The notes beneath the pieces were generated by a model. The model was not told where the DNA came from and ran no database searches. It saw nothing but the letters and a program-made list of their open reading frames with translations. From NCBI RefSeq assembly GCF_026151335.1, contig NZ_JAMQPP010000011.1: DNA of 64,000 bases, one strand, 5' to 3'. Shown in pieces: positions 1 through 8,429 of the stretch. How positions within the stretch are numbered: position 1 is the stretch's first letter; the number at the start of each line of letters is the position of its first letter. Position numbers and translations under genes: made by a program. The DNA is from Leptospira_A soteropolitanensis. Lineage in GTDB: Bacteria > Spirochaetota > Leptospiria > Leptospirales > Leptospiraceae.

Positions 1-214
1 TTGCCACAATTTTCTTCAATTCTGAATTCTCTCGTTCAAGTTCTTTCATTTTTTGGATATCACTTAATTCAAGACCTCCATATTGATTCCGCCATCTATA
101 CAAAGTTTGCTCTGTAAAACCATATTTTCTTGATAATTCTTTGATCGTAACTCCAGATTCTGCTTCTTTTAGAATTTGGAATATCTTAGGTTCTTCTACT
201 CTTTTCTTCGCCAT
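1..214 (-). CDS. IS3-family transposase OrfA, partial
   Basis: The minus strand reads from an ATG at 214 to the window edge, about 71 codons, starting MAKKRVEEPKIFQILKEAES. The protein has a helix-turn-helix (GVTIKELSRKYGFTEQTLYRW) followed by a coiled-coil stretch (ELERENSELKKIV). This is the layout of the OrfA (HTH_Tnp_1) protein of IS3-family elements, which binds the terminal repeats and is fused to OrfB by frameshifting. The C-terminus and OrfB lie outside the window. An AGGAG-like site precedes the start. Family assignment is confident; the subgroup (IS407-like) is inferred from the terminal sequence. Confidence 0.85.
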   Translation of the reverse strand, partial: MAKKRVEEPKIFQILKEAESGVTIKELSRKYGFTEQTLYRWRNQYGGLELSDIQKMKELERENSELKKIVA

Positions 215-280
215 GCTTTACTCCTATTTATCGGAGGAAAACTAACTTATCAAGTGGTCCAATTTTTGGGGGGCAGGTCA
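1..280 (-). mobile_element. Terminal part of an IS3-family insertion sequence
   Basis: The region upstream of orfA ends at 280 with a sequence that reads TGACCTGCCCCCCAAAAATT on the minus strand. IS3-family elements, especially the IS407-like subgroup, end in TG(A/T)..TGCCCCC-type inverted repeats, so 280 is taken as the element boundary. Immediately after it a protein-coding frame continues without its own start, which fits insertion into a gene. The other end, and hence the target duplication, is not in the window. Confidence 0.75.
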
Positions 281-1131
281 CTGCTGGTATCGTTGATTTC
301 AATTCTTCTGTTATTTTTGTGAATAGAAAAGAAGGTAAAGTTTCAGAAGGCGGTGGAGACTTAACTTTAGGTAGTTCTCAATCCTTTACAGTTCAACTAA
401 AAAGAAAACCTATATCGAAGGTTGAAATCCAATTGGTGCTTTCGGATTTAACTTATGTTACTGCATCGCAATTGAATATTACATTCGATTCCCAATCGTG
501 GTCGATTCCACAGACTTTTTATATTACTGCTAAAAATGATGATTTGTTGAATGGCAATCGAAAGATTAGTCTGCAACTCATAGCAAAATCGGATGATACA
601 GATTTAGATCTAACACCTATAATTATACCGATTGAAGTTTTGGATAATGAAAAACGATTATTTGTTTCAGCAAATGCATATACGGGAGGATCTTTTGGCG
701 GAATTTCTGGGGCTGATACTATTTGTTCTTCTGATATAAAATGTCCTGCTGGTTCAACTTGTAAGGCGATGATTTTAGGTTCAACGCGAGTAGCCTCTCA
801 ATCTGCAAATTTAGGTGACGGCCAGGTTGATTGGGTTCTACATCCTAATGCCCATTATTATCTCACCGATAACACATCTTTGATAGCAAATACAAATTCC
901 TCTTCACTCTTACAAATTCCCTTTTTCAGTGTTATGAGTGCCACTGCTCCTGGGACATGGCTTGGTAGTAACTTTGGTTGGATATTGGGGGCAAATAGTT
1001 GTAGTGATTGGACGGATAATACTAATACTGTTACGGGTTATATGCTTCGTACACAATTTACAAATAGCACGCTTTTTGGAGGTAATTTTAATTGTAATAA
1101 CCCTGTAAATTTATTTTGCGTAGAGTATTAA
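281..1131 (+). pseudogene. DUF1554 lipoprotein gene, 5' end removed by IS insertion
   Basis: The frame is open from the IS boundary at 280 to the stop at 1131. The first part (to about 650) resembles a Calx-beta-like beta-sandwich; the rest is a DUF1554 domain (starts near RLFVSANAYTGG, conserved CxxxxxCPAG..CKAM cysteines, ends NLFCVEY). DUF1554 proteins are leptospiral surface or exported lipoproteins of unknown function. Residues encoded at 283-360 align with the corresponding part of the downstream paralogue, so only the signal peptide, lipobox and a short linker (about 40-60 residues) are missing. A GTG at 319 is the first possible start in the remnant, but it would give a protein without an export signal. 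I regard it as a disrupted gene. Confidence 0.8.
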
Positions 1132-1199
1132 CATTTTAGCTGTATGAGTTTTGTAGTTACTTGTAAAAAAATATAGGAAAAAAATTAATTGCATTATTA

Positions 1200-2224
1200 A
1201 TGCTTTTTGTTCTCAAACTTGAGAAAATTACAATTTGGTTTTTCGTTTCCTTTTTTGCATTTCTCTCTTGCGCAAAAACTGAGTTAAATAACCTATGTGA
1301 CCCGAATTCACGCTCTTATGGTGACACCTTCATTCTATTAGGCTTGCTAGGTGAAAAAAACACCCTTGTTTTCCAGGGGTTAGAATCGTTACAAATCCGG
1401 GTCTTAACATTAATACATACAATGGCACTTTGTCTGAGTCCGGAGGAAATGCTTCTCAAGGTAGCTCGATCACTTTTGAATCCTTTTTTGGATCTGCTCC
1501 CAAAGATACAGTTTCCGTCCAAGTCATAGTAAGTAATCCAAGTTATGCTACGGTTTCACCAACATCATTTGTTTGGACACCAAATGACTGGGAAGTCTCA
1601 AAAAATATTACGGTAACAGCAGTGAATGATACCCTATTAAATGGGACCAGAGATTTTTTGATTCGTTTGTTACCAACATCGGCGGATAGTAATTTGCGAC
1701 TTCAAGAAAGATTGATCTCGATGCAGATTCAAGATAATGATAAACGGTTATTCGTGAATTCAACTCTTACTAAAGGAAATCTAGGTGGGATTGTTGGCGC
1801 AGATGCCATGTGTTCAATGGATCCAAAGTGTCCTGCGGGTTCCCTATGTAAGGCGATGCTTGTTACCGATTCGGGAGTTAGAATCGCAAGTTTAACAGCA
1901 AATGCTGGTGATGGTCAAGTGGATTGGGTTTTAAAACCTTATGCGTCTTATTATCAGAGTAATAATATTACTCTGATTGGTACTACAAATGGTGTTTCTT
2001 TACTAACATTCCCGCTTCTGGCAGGAATTGATCCAGGCTCTGTAACAACTTGGACAGGGATGGGAACCTCCTGGGATGCGCAACCGGACCATTGTTCCAA
2101 TTGGGGAAATTCAGTTTCTGGAAATGGCGTTGTGGGCAATTCAAGTAGTACTTCAGGGGCACTCCTCAATAATTTGAACGTTGCATGCACTAGTGATTTG
2201 AAGTTCTACTGCGCAGAACAATAA
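1200..2224 (+). pseudogene. DUF1554 lipoprotein gene interrupted by a -1 frameshift at A AAA AAC
   Basis: The gene starts at ATG 1200 with a lipoprotein signal (hydrophobic core, lipobox FLSC). This frame reaches the sequence A AAA AAC at 1355-1361. From there the homologous reading continues in the -1 frame: HPCFPGVRIVTNPGLNI, then the Calx-beta-like part and a DUF1554 domain ending at 2224 (FYCAEQ). Without a shift the product stops at 1529 after 109 residues. It is the tandem paralogue of the IS-truncated copy upstream. A -1 shift at the heptamer would give a protein of about 341 residues. It could be an authentic pseudogene, a homopolymer sequencing error (7 versus 8 A), phase variation, or programmed frameshifting. 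A separate internal start at 1430 is not supported because the coding similarity begins upstream of it. Confidence 0.75.
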
Positions 2225-2246
2225 GGAAAAATTTTGAATTTTCGTA

Positions 2247-2298
2247 TTGACAAAGCATATCTAATAGATATATCTTGGAAATATATCTATTAGATATG
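2247..2298 (+). promoter_or_regulatory. Promoter with long palindromic operator for the PadR operon
   Basis: TTGACA at 2247-2252 is a consensus -35 box; a -10-like stretch lies near 2269-2276. Arms 2256-2273 and 2281-2298 are perfect 18-bp inverted repeats separated by 7 bp, and each arm is itself nearly palindromic (TATCTAATAGATA). The first arm covers the presumed -10 and the second lies between the start point and the ATG at 2306. PadR proteins commonly repress their own operon from such AT-rich dyads, and a PadR gene is the third gene here, so this is probably its operator. Confidence 0.7.
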
Positions 2299-2305
2299 GT
2301 GTCCC

Positions 2306-2902
2306 ATGCAAACAAATCGTCGGAATATTCTTGTAGTCCTTGGCCATCCGAATTCGAATTCACTTTGTGCGCATTTAGCGGAAACCTATGTAAATGAAGC
2401 AAAGAAAGTCGGTCATACTGTCAATTTTCTGAAATTAGGTGAATTGAAATTTGATTATAATTTACATATGGGTCATAAAAAAGAATCCCAACAGTTACTA
2501 GAACCTGACTTAATCCAAAGTCAAAGATTGATATCGGAATCTGATCATTTGGTCTTTGTATTTCCTAGTTGGTGGGCCAGTATGCCTGCGGTTTTAAAAG
2601 CATGGATTGATCGCGTTTTTTTGCCTGGATTTTCTTTTAAATATCGAAAGAATTCACCATTTCCCGAAAAACTTTTGTTAGGTAAAACTGCCCGTATTAT
2701 TGTAACAATGGATGCTCCGAGTTGGTATTACAAATGGTTCAATAAATCTCCTGGTGTTCAGTTATTGAAGTTTGGTACTTTGGAATTTTGTGGAGTATCT
2801 CCAGTCAAAGTAACTATCTTTGGTCAGGTAAGAACTCGAAAACAACGAGACTTTATGAAATGGACTAAGTTAGTTGAATCGATTGCAATAGAAGGTAAAT
2901 AA
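2306..2902 (+). CDS. Flavodoxin-fold NAD(P)H:quinone oxidoreductase
   Basis: A 198-residue protein of the NQO1/MdaB/KefF family, which reduce quinones or nitro compounds with NAD(P)H through bound FMN or FAD. Visible features are the N-terminal beta strand and phosphate-binding loop (ILVVLGHPNSNSLCAHLA), the central FPSWWASMPAVLKAWIDRVF segment that forms the flavin site, and the following FLPGFSFKY region. It is first in a three-gene operon behind the palindromic operator, 1 base before the hydrolase. The context (PadR regulator) suggests induction by a small toxic compound. Substrate is unknown. Confidence 0.85.
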   Translation: MQTNRRNILVVLGHPNSNSLCAHLAETYVNEAKKVGHTVNFLKLGELKFDYNLHMGHKKESQQLLEPDLIQSQRLISESDHLVFVFPSWWASMPAVLKAWIDRVFLPGFSFKYRKNSPFPEKLLLGKTARIIVTMDAPSWYYKWFNKSPGVQLLKFGTLEFCGVSPVKVTIFGQVRTRKQRDFMKWTKLVESIAIEGK

Positions 2903-2903
2903 T

Positions 2904-3809
2904 ATGATTTTTGCTAATCCAGAATTAAATGAATTTGAAAGTAAGGGGCAATATTTAAATTTTCGAGGTTACTCAATTTTTTACCGTGTGATAGGAACTG
3001 GTGAAAATATATTCCTTCTACATGGATATCCATTCAATAGTTATGACTGGAGTTTAGTCATTCCAGAGTTATCCAAAGAGAAAAAGATTATCCTTCTGGA
3101 TTTTTTGGGAATGGGTTTTTCTGATAAACCACAAAATTATCGTTATACGTTTGAAGAATACGCAGAGATAGTGAATGAAGTTGCTAAACATTTGAATATA
3201 GTTGAAGCCGATATTTTGGCCCATGATTTAGCAGTAAGTGTTGTCCAAGAAATGTTAGCATCTCCGGAGAAAAATAAATTTCAAATTCGATCGATTGCGT
3301 TTATGAATGGGGGTTTGTTTATAGATGTTTATAAACCAAGGTTGATTCAAAGGTTATTATCGCAAACTCCCAATGCGATCGGAAGATTTTTAAGTAATCG
3401 TATGAGCAGAAAATCAGTTGAGAATTCTCTACTTCGTTTATTTGGCCGAGATACAAAACCAAACTTAAGTTTACTAAATATTCTTTGGGAAGTGTTAAAT
3501 TATAAAAAGGGAAAATCAATAGCCTACCTCATTGGTAGAATGGTCTTTGAAAAAGTTCATTATCAAAATAGGTGGATTGAGGCGATGTTAAAAACAGGAA
3601 TTCCATTTTGTTATATTTGTGGACCTGCTGATCCAAATTCTGGAAGGCATATGGCAAATCGGTTTACACAAACTTTTCCTAATAAGCCTGTTTATTTTTT
3701 ATCAGAAATGATAGGTCATTGGCCGCAAATAGAGTCGCCGAATGAAGTGACTTCAATGTATTATCAATTTCAGAATTATCTAAAAGATTTAAATGAAACG
3801 AGAAAGTAA
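2904..3809 (+). CDS. MEST-like alpha/beta hydrolase
   Basis: A 301-residue alpha/beta hydrolase. HGYPFNSYDWS forms the oxyanion region, DFLGMGFSDKP follows strand 4, AHDLAVSVVQE is the nucleophile elbow and GHWPQIESP carries the catalytic His. The order and wording (SFIAFMNGG after the elbow, PRLIQRLL, GPADP, then H.PQ.E.P) closely resemble the eukaryotic MEST/PEG1 family and its bacterial relatives. The elbow carries Asp rather than Ser, as in haloalkane dehalogenases and epoxide hydrolases, and both flanking glycines are replaced by Ala. The reaction is therefore uncertain. It is co-transcribed with the oxidoreductase and overlaps the PadR gene by 17 bases. Confidence 0.8.
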   Translation: MIFANPELNEFESKGQYLNFRGYSIFYRVIGTGENIFLLHGYPFNSYDWSLVIPELSKEKKIILLDFLGMGFSDKPQNYRYTFEEYAEIVNEVAKHLNIVEADILAHDLAVSVVQEMLASPEKNKFQIRSIAFMNGGLFIDVYKPRLIQRLLSQTPNAIGRFLSNRMSRKSVENSLLRLFGRDTKPNLSLLNILWEVLNYKKGKSIAYLIGRMVFEKVHYQNRWIEAMLKTGIPFCYICGPADPNSGRHMANRFTQTFPNKPVYFLSEMIGHWPQIESPNEVTSMYYQFQNYLKDLNETRK

Positions 3810-4335
3810 AACACCTTATGCGCTCCTAGGAATTTTATCGCAATGTGAAATGAATGGGTATGAAATCCGTAAATACATTGAATCAACGATTAGTTTTTTC
3901 TGGAGTGAAAGTTTTGGTCAGATTTATCCAACACTAGCGAAGTTAGAAGAAGAAGGCTTAATTCGTGAATGGGAAAAAACTGACAGTAGCGGAAAAAAGA
4001 AAAAAGTGTATAAAATCACTCGTCCTGGGTTAGAAGCATTTCGCCGTTGGATGGATGAATCTACCATTCAAACTAATAAAAGAAATGAACTATTGTTTAA
4101 GGTATTTTTTGGAAGGCATATGAATCCTAAGCTATTAACTCAACAATTGGAAGAAGAAACAAGAAAACAAAAAGAGGATTTAAAATCTCTCAAAACTTTT
4201 CAAAAAGAATTAGACAGTGATTGGGAAAACCATCCTGACCAAGAATACTGGTCTCTCACGCTAGAATATGCAGAAAAACTAGCAAAACTCAATCTTGACT
4301 GGATTGAAAAAGTAAAACAGAAGATTAATCATTAA
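3793..4335 (+). CDS. PadR-family transcriptional regulator
   Basis: A 180-residue PadR regulator: N-terminal winged helix (TPYALLGILSQCEMNGYEIRKYI ... IYPTLAKLEEEGLI ... KKKKVYKITRPGLEAFRRW) followed by a Vir_act_alpha_C-type helical dimerisation domain. PadR proteins repress detoxification or efflux genes and often themselves. It is the last gene of the operon starting at 2306, overlapping the hydrolase by 17 bases, and the palindrome at 2256-2298 is its likely binding site. No effector can be read from the sequence. Confidence 0.92.
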   Translation: MKRESKTPYALLGILSQCEMNGYEIRKYIESTISFFWSESFGQIYPTLAKLEEEGLIREWEKTDSSGKKKKVYKITRPGLEAFRRWMDESTIQTNKRNELLFKVFFGRHMNPKLLTQQLEEETRKQKEDLKSLKTFQKELDSDWENHPDQEYWSLTLEYAEKLAKLNLDWIEKVKQKINH

Positions 4336-4427
4336 GTTTTTATTCTAAATTTTAATCAATGTAAAAGATGGTAACATTCCTATTTGGAGCAAAATGAAAT
4401 AAAATGGTTTTATATTGATTAATTTCA

Positions 4428-4455
4428 TTGATTTGCAAAATACAATCGATATAAA
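4428..4455 (+). promoter_or_regulatory. Possible promoter, close to the start codon at 4462
   Basis: TTGATT (4428-4433) and TATAAA (4450-4455) are 16 bases apart. Transcription would start about 4462, the A of the ATG of the next gene, and there is no recognisable ribosome-binding site, so the transcript may be leaderless. AT-rich sequence makes chance matches common; this is tentative. Confidence 0.35.
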
Positions 4456-4461
4456 AAGCTT

Positions 4462-6597
4462 ATGCATGGAAGGGCCTCTAAAAAGATTTTTTTCTTTTTT
4501 TTTAGCCTTCTCTGTTTATCTCACTCCCCTGTTTTCGGAATCGAAAAAGTTACTCTTCATTTAAAATGGTTTCATCAATTCCAATTTGCTGGATATTATA
4601 CTGCACTAGAAAAGGGTTTTTATCGAGATGTTGGGCTAGATGTTGAAATTTTAGAAAGTACTGTTGGAATCAAAGGTATTCATGAAAAAGTAATACAATC
4701 AACCGGTCAATATGGTGTTGGAAGTAATGAATTAATTCAAGAACGATTTGCTGGAAAACCCGTAGTGGTACTTGCTGTAATTTTTCAACATTCTCCTTCC
4801 GTTTTATATTTCAAAAAGACTTCGAATATTCAAAGTATCCACGACCTCGCTGGAAAACGAGTGATGTTGACTCCGAGAATGGATGAAATAGTGGCTTATT
4901 TGAAAAAAGAAGGTATTGGGCCTAGCGATTTACAATTGTTAGAGCATGGATTCAATCCAAATGATTTAATACAAGGAAAGGTTGATGCATATTCTGGTTA
5001 TGCAACAACACAAGCGTATGATTTTAAAAAAGCAGGATTCCCTTATATTGCTTATTCGCCACGAGTTGCTGGGATAGATTTTTATGGCGATAATTTGTTT
5101 ACCAGTGAAGCCGAGATTCGGGAACATCCAGAGAGAGTTAAGGCTTTTAGGGAAGCGAGTCTTCGTGGTTGGCAATATGCGATGGCGCATCAATCGGAGA
5201 TAGTTGACCTTATTTACGAAAAATATTCAAAACGGAATCCGAAAGAAAGATTACTTTTTGAAGCGGAACAAATGACTCCATTGATTCAACCTGTCCTGGT
5301 TGAGATGGGGTATATGAATCCTGGCCGATGGAAACATATCAATGAAGTATATTCCGAATTAGGAATGTTGCCTAAAAATATTGATTTAAAAGGATTTATC
5401 TACGATCCTAACCCAAAAGTTAACTACGATTGGATTTATTATGCGTTTGGATTTATAGTTGTTTCTTTTTTAATAATTTGGTTGGTTCAATGGCGGAGAT
5501 TGAATAAACAATATTCTGAGAATCTTAAGAAGCAGGTTGAAGTTAGAACTGAAGAGTTAAAACATTCGAATGAATATTTGCAGGTATTAAATCAGAGTTT
5601 GTTGAATACATTGAAAGAGCTTACTGAGGCTCAAGAGAGACTTTTGGCATCCGAAAAGTTGGCGGTTCTTGGACAATTATCAGCAGGAATGGCACATGAA
5701 CTGAATACACCGTTAGGTGCGATAGTTTCTTCAAACCAATCTATCACCGATTTTCTAAATAAAATAAAGAACGTTATTGAGTCTATAATTGGATTTAATA
5801 AAGAGGATTCTTTGCGATTCCATAAGTTGCTTGAACAAAGTTTGAAAAATAATATTTTCCTTGAGGGAAAGGAAGAGCGATCTATAAAAAAAGAACTAGC
5901 TATAAAGTATTCGAATTCGAAAAAGATGGATTTATATGGAAAACATATGCAGCTGGTGGTCGAAACTGGAGCGTTTCGTTTGGGTGATGGACTAAACGAA
6001 ATTTTAGAAAGTGAAAATTCTCTTCAAATTTTGGAAACTGTAGCAAATATTTTTGCTGCCTATCGATCTAATCAAATCATATCGGTTGCATCAGAAAAAG
6101 CAACCCATGTAATCAAAGCTTTGAAGAGTTACTTGGTTTCAGAAAAAGATATTTTAAGTGGGGATACCGCGGTTGATCTTATTTTCGAAATTGAAACTAT
6201 ATTGTCTTTATATCATCACAAGTTAACTAAAGTTAATGTGTTAAAAAAATATTTAACAGATAAAAAATGCAAAGGAAGTAGAGATAAACTGAATCAAGTT
6301 TGGATTAATCTTTTGAATAATGCATTACAGGCAATGGGTTATGTCGGAACATTAGAAATCAAAATTCAGGAAGTGGAATCTTGGATTAAAGTGTCTATTA
6401 CTGATTCCGGCACTGGCATTTCTGACTCAATTAAGAATAAAATTTTTGATCCATTCTTTACGACAAAACCTGCGGGAGAAGGTATGGGCTTAGGTCTTGA
6501 TATTTGCAAAAAGATAATTTTACAAATGGGAGGAAAAATTGAGTTAGAAGATGTTCCGAATGGAGCGTGTTTTTCTGTTTGGTTGCCAATGGCTTGA
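4462..6597 (+). CDS. Sensor histidine kinase with THI5/NMT1-type periplasmic binding domain
   Basis: A 711-residue membrane kinase. Order: signal peptide (1-26), an NMT1/THI5-like (SsuA/ThiY-type) solute-binding domain at about 29-310 beginning KVTLHLKWFHQFQFAGYYTA, one transmembrane helix near 325-342, a coiled coil, an H-box (GMAHELNTPLGA, His412), N-box (NLLNNALQAM), G1 (DSGTG), F (FDPFFTT) and G2 (GMGLGL) boxes. The binding domain family recognises thiamine-precursor pyrimidines, sulfonates or similar small molecules, so the kinase probably senses such a ligand. About 95 extra residues lie between the H-box helix and the second HisKA helix. No response regulator is adjacent. Confidence 0.88.
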   Translation: MHGRASKKIFFFFFSLLCLSHSPVFGIEKVTLHLKWFHQFQFAGYYTALEKGFYRDVGLDVEILESTVGIKGIHEKVIQSTGQYGVGSNELIQERFAGKPVVVLAVIFQHSPSVLYFKKTSNIQSIHDLAGKRVMLTPRMDEIVAYLKKEGIGPSDLQLLEHGFNPNDLIQGKVDAYSGYATTQAYDFKKAGFPYIAYSPRVAGIDFYGDNLFTSEAEIREHPERVKAFREASLRGWQYAMAHQSEIVDLIYEKYSKRNPKERLLFEAEQMTPLIQPVLVEMGYMNPGRWKHINEVYSELGMLPKNIDLKGFIYDPNPKVNYDWIYYAFGFIVVSFLIIWLVQWRRLNKQYSENLKKQVEVRTEELKHSNEYLQVLNQSLLNTLKELTEAQERLLASEKLAVLGQLSAGMAHELNTPLGAIVSSNQSITDFLNKIKNVIESIIGFNKEDSLRFHKLLEQSLKNNIFLEGKEERSIKKELAIKYSNSKKMDLYGKHMQLVVETGAFRLGDGLNEILESENSLQILETVANIFAAYRSNQIISVASEKATHVIKALKSYLVSEKDILSGDTAVDLIFEIETILSLYHHKLTKVNVLKKYLTDKKCKGSRDKLNQVWINLLNNALQAMGYVGTLEIKIQEVESWIKVSITDSGTGISDSIKNKIFDPFFTTKPAGEGMGLGLDICKKIILQMGGKIELEDVPNGACFSVWLPMA

Positions 6598-6699
6598 CGC
6601 CGACTAAATTTTTTATAATCTGCTTATCTTAAATTCTAACGAAAAATACTTTTTCGATTCCAATTACTAAAGGGGGGATGTAGAATCGTTTTAGTTCGT

Positions 6700-7806
6700 A
6701 TGGAACCTTTAAAAGCAATGTATTCCCGAGAATGGGTTCTCGGATTCGGTAACCAATTGGCTAAGGTTGATTCCAAAATCAATCCTCTGACATTCCAAAA
6801 ACAGGTATTTGCTTCTCCCTGGAAACAGTTGGAATTAAAAGAAAGAATCAACCGTTTATCTGATGTGTTGGTTGAATATTGGCAAGATCCTCTTGTTCAA
6901 ATATATCCGAATTTATTTAAATTGATAGAAACTTTACGCAAACAGGGTGTTTCTGATTTTAATTTTCCTTATATCTTTTTGAATGATGTTGTCACCAAAA
7001 AGGGGTTAAATGATTTTGAAACATCGATGAAAGTACTGGAAAAACTCACGGTATTTTCTAGTGCTGAGTTTGCTATTAGGTTCTTTTACAAACAACACTT
7101 TGATAAAACCTTAAAACAAATGTATAAATGGTCGAAACATAAAGAGCCAATGGTTAGGCGACTGGCTAGCGAAGGAAGTCGGCCGATGTTACCTTGGGGC
7201 ATTGGCATTCCTGAAATTAAAAAAAATCCAGCAATACATATGCCTATTATTGAAACTCTTTGGGATGATAAAGATGAGATTGTTCGAAGGAGTGCAGCGA
7301 ATCATTTAAATGATATCTCTAAACTTAATTCTGATTTAGTGTTGGAGTTCTGTAGAAATAAATTTGGAAAGTCAAAAGAATTAGATAAAAATTTGAAACA
7401 TGCTTTGCGAACGCTTCTAAAAAAAGGAAATACTGAGGCACTATCTTTTTTTTCTTATAACACAAATTGGAAACCCCAAAAAATCAAATTTGAATTATTG
7501 AATAAAATAGTCAAGATAGGAAGTCCACTTGAGTTTAAAGTTTCAATCAAACAAACGCCTAAGGATGAAACTAAGGTTAGGATAGAATATAAAATTGGGT
7601 TTTTGTTAGCGAATGGTACCTTTGGTTATAAGGTATTTCAGTTGGGTGAAAGAAGTTTATTGCCAAATGAAGAAGTGATAATTTATAAAAAACATTCATT
7701 TATACCGATCACTACCAGGGTATATTATCCTGGAACACATACTATATCGATTTTATTAAATGGCAATGAAATCAAATTATATAAATTTGAATTAATAAGA
7801 GGATAG
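6700..7806 (+). CDS. alkC: AlkC-like DNA alkylation repair glycosylase
   Basis: A 368-residue HEAT-repeat protein. The start EPLKAMYSREWV and the KHKEPMVRRLASEGSRPMLPWG segment are hallmarks of the AlkC branch of the AlkC/AlkD superfamily, which excise 3-methyladenine and related alkylated bases without base flipping. The C-terminal ~100 residues (from about 265) look like a beta-sandwich, matching the Ig-like domain known in many AlkC proteins. It stands alone after the kinase gene, with 5 bases before the lipoprotein gene that follows. A GGGGGG run lies upstream but is not at ribosome-binding distance, so the start is moderately sure. Confidence 0.85.
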   Translation: MEPLKAMYSREWVLGFGNQLAKVDSKINPLTFQKQVFASPWKQLELKERINRLSDVLVEYWQDPLVQIYPNLFKLIETLRKQGVSDFNFPYIFLNDVVTKKGLNDFETSMKVLEKLTVFSSAEFAIRFFYKQHFDKTLKQMYKWSKHKEPMVRRLASEGSRPMLPWGIGIPEIKKNPAIHMPIIETLWDDKDEIVRRSAANHLNDISKLNSDLVLEFCRNKFGKSKELDKNLKHALRTLLKKGNTEALSFFSYNTNWKPQKIKFELLNKIVKIGSPLEFKVSIKQTPKDETKVRIEYKIGFLLANGTFGYKVFQLGERSLLPNEEVIIYKKHSFIPITTRVYYPGTHTISILLNGNEIKLYKFELIRG

Positions 7807-7811
7807 GGACC

Positions 7812-8429
7812 ATGCAACAAAGATTTTTAATTGTTCTGTTATGTTTATTATTTAAAGTTCCTTTTATTTCTTGTTCTGTATTTTATTCCTCAGAGAGACC
7901 AAGGGTTGATTTTTCTAAAAACATTAAAAATAAATCTATTAGTTATGAATTGATTGGTTGGGATGACGAGGCAGACCGTAGAAGGATTTCTTATATACTA
8001 TCTGCTTTACAATCCTCTGGAAAATTTTCAACTGTTCGATACCAAGACCCTACAAAAACAGATGTTCATGTCCAAATCATTTTGGAATCAAGTCCTAGAT
8101 TCAAATTCTTCTTAGGAGAAGCATCTGAACCAGTTTCTTATTTGCCAGAGAGGGATCCTATCAGATTTGGAGTTTATTTAATCAATCGTTTCCTTGCTAT
8201 TAGTACTTTTTTTGTAATACCTGATGTTGATCGAGATGATGATTATTTGGTATTTAGATTAAGTAAAAAAGGAAAACCATACAAGGAGTTTCGATATCCG
8301 ATGGAATCCTATCGCGTGTTTGGTTGGGTTTCTCTTCTCCTAATGTGGGGAGATGATAGTAAAGAATGGAAACCAATCCTTACGGAAAAAGTGTCCGAAT
8401 TTTTAGGAGATACATCCAATGAACTTTAA
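7812..8429 (+). CDS. Hypothetical lipoprotein, paralogue of the next gene
   Basis: A 205-residue protein with an N-terminal hydrophobic stretch ending in a possible lipobox (FISC). It shares length, layout and motifs with the next gene: a charged N-terminal half with ELIGWDDEADRRRISYILSALQ, a central hydrophobic segment (INRFLAISTFFVIPDV), then FRLSKKGKPYKEFRYPMESYRVFGW. No known family is recognised. It overlaps the next gene by 11 bases and begins a run of tightly packed genes to 10573, likely one operon. Confidence 0.75.
   Translation: MQQRFLIVLLCLLFKVPFISCSVFYSSERPRVDFSKNIKNKSISYELIGWDDEADRRRISYILSALQSSGKFSTVRYQDPTKTDVHVQIILESSPRFKFFLGEASEPVSYLPERDPIRFGVYLINRFLAISTFFVIPDVDRDDDYLVFRLSKKGKPYKEFRYPMESYRVFGWVSLLLMWGDDSKEWKPILTEKVSEFLGDTSNEL

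Noticed and set aside
1430..2224. Independent gene starting at 1430
   Set aside because: Homologous coding continues upstream of 1430 in the same frame to the A-run; the start codon is internal to the frameshifted gene.
6640..6656. Hairpin CGAAAAA-TAC-TTTTTCG after the kinase gene
   Set aside because: Too short and A-T rich with no following T-run to call a terminator.
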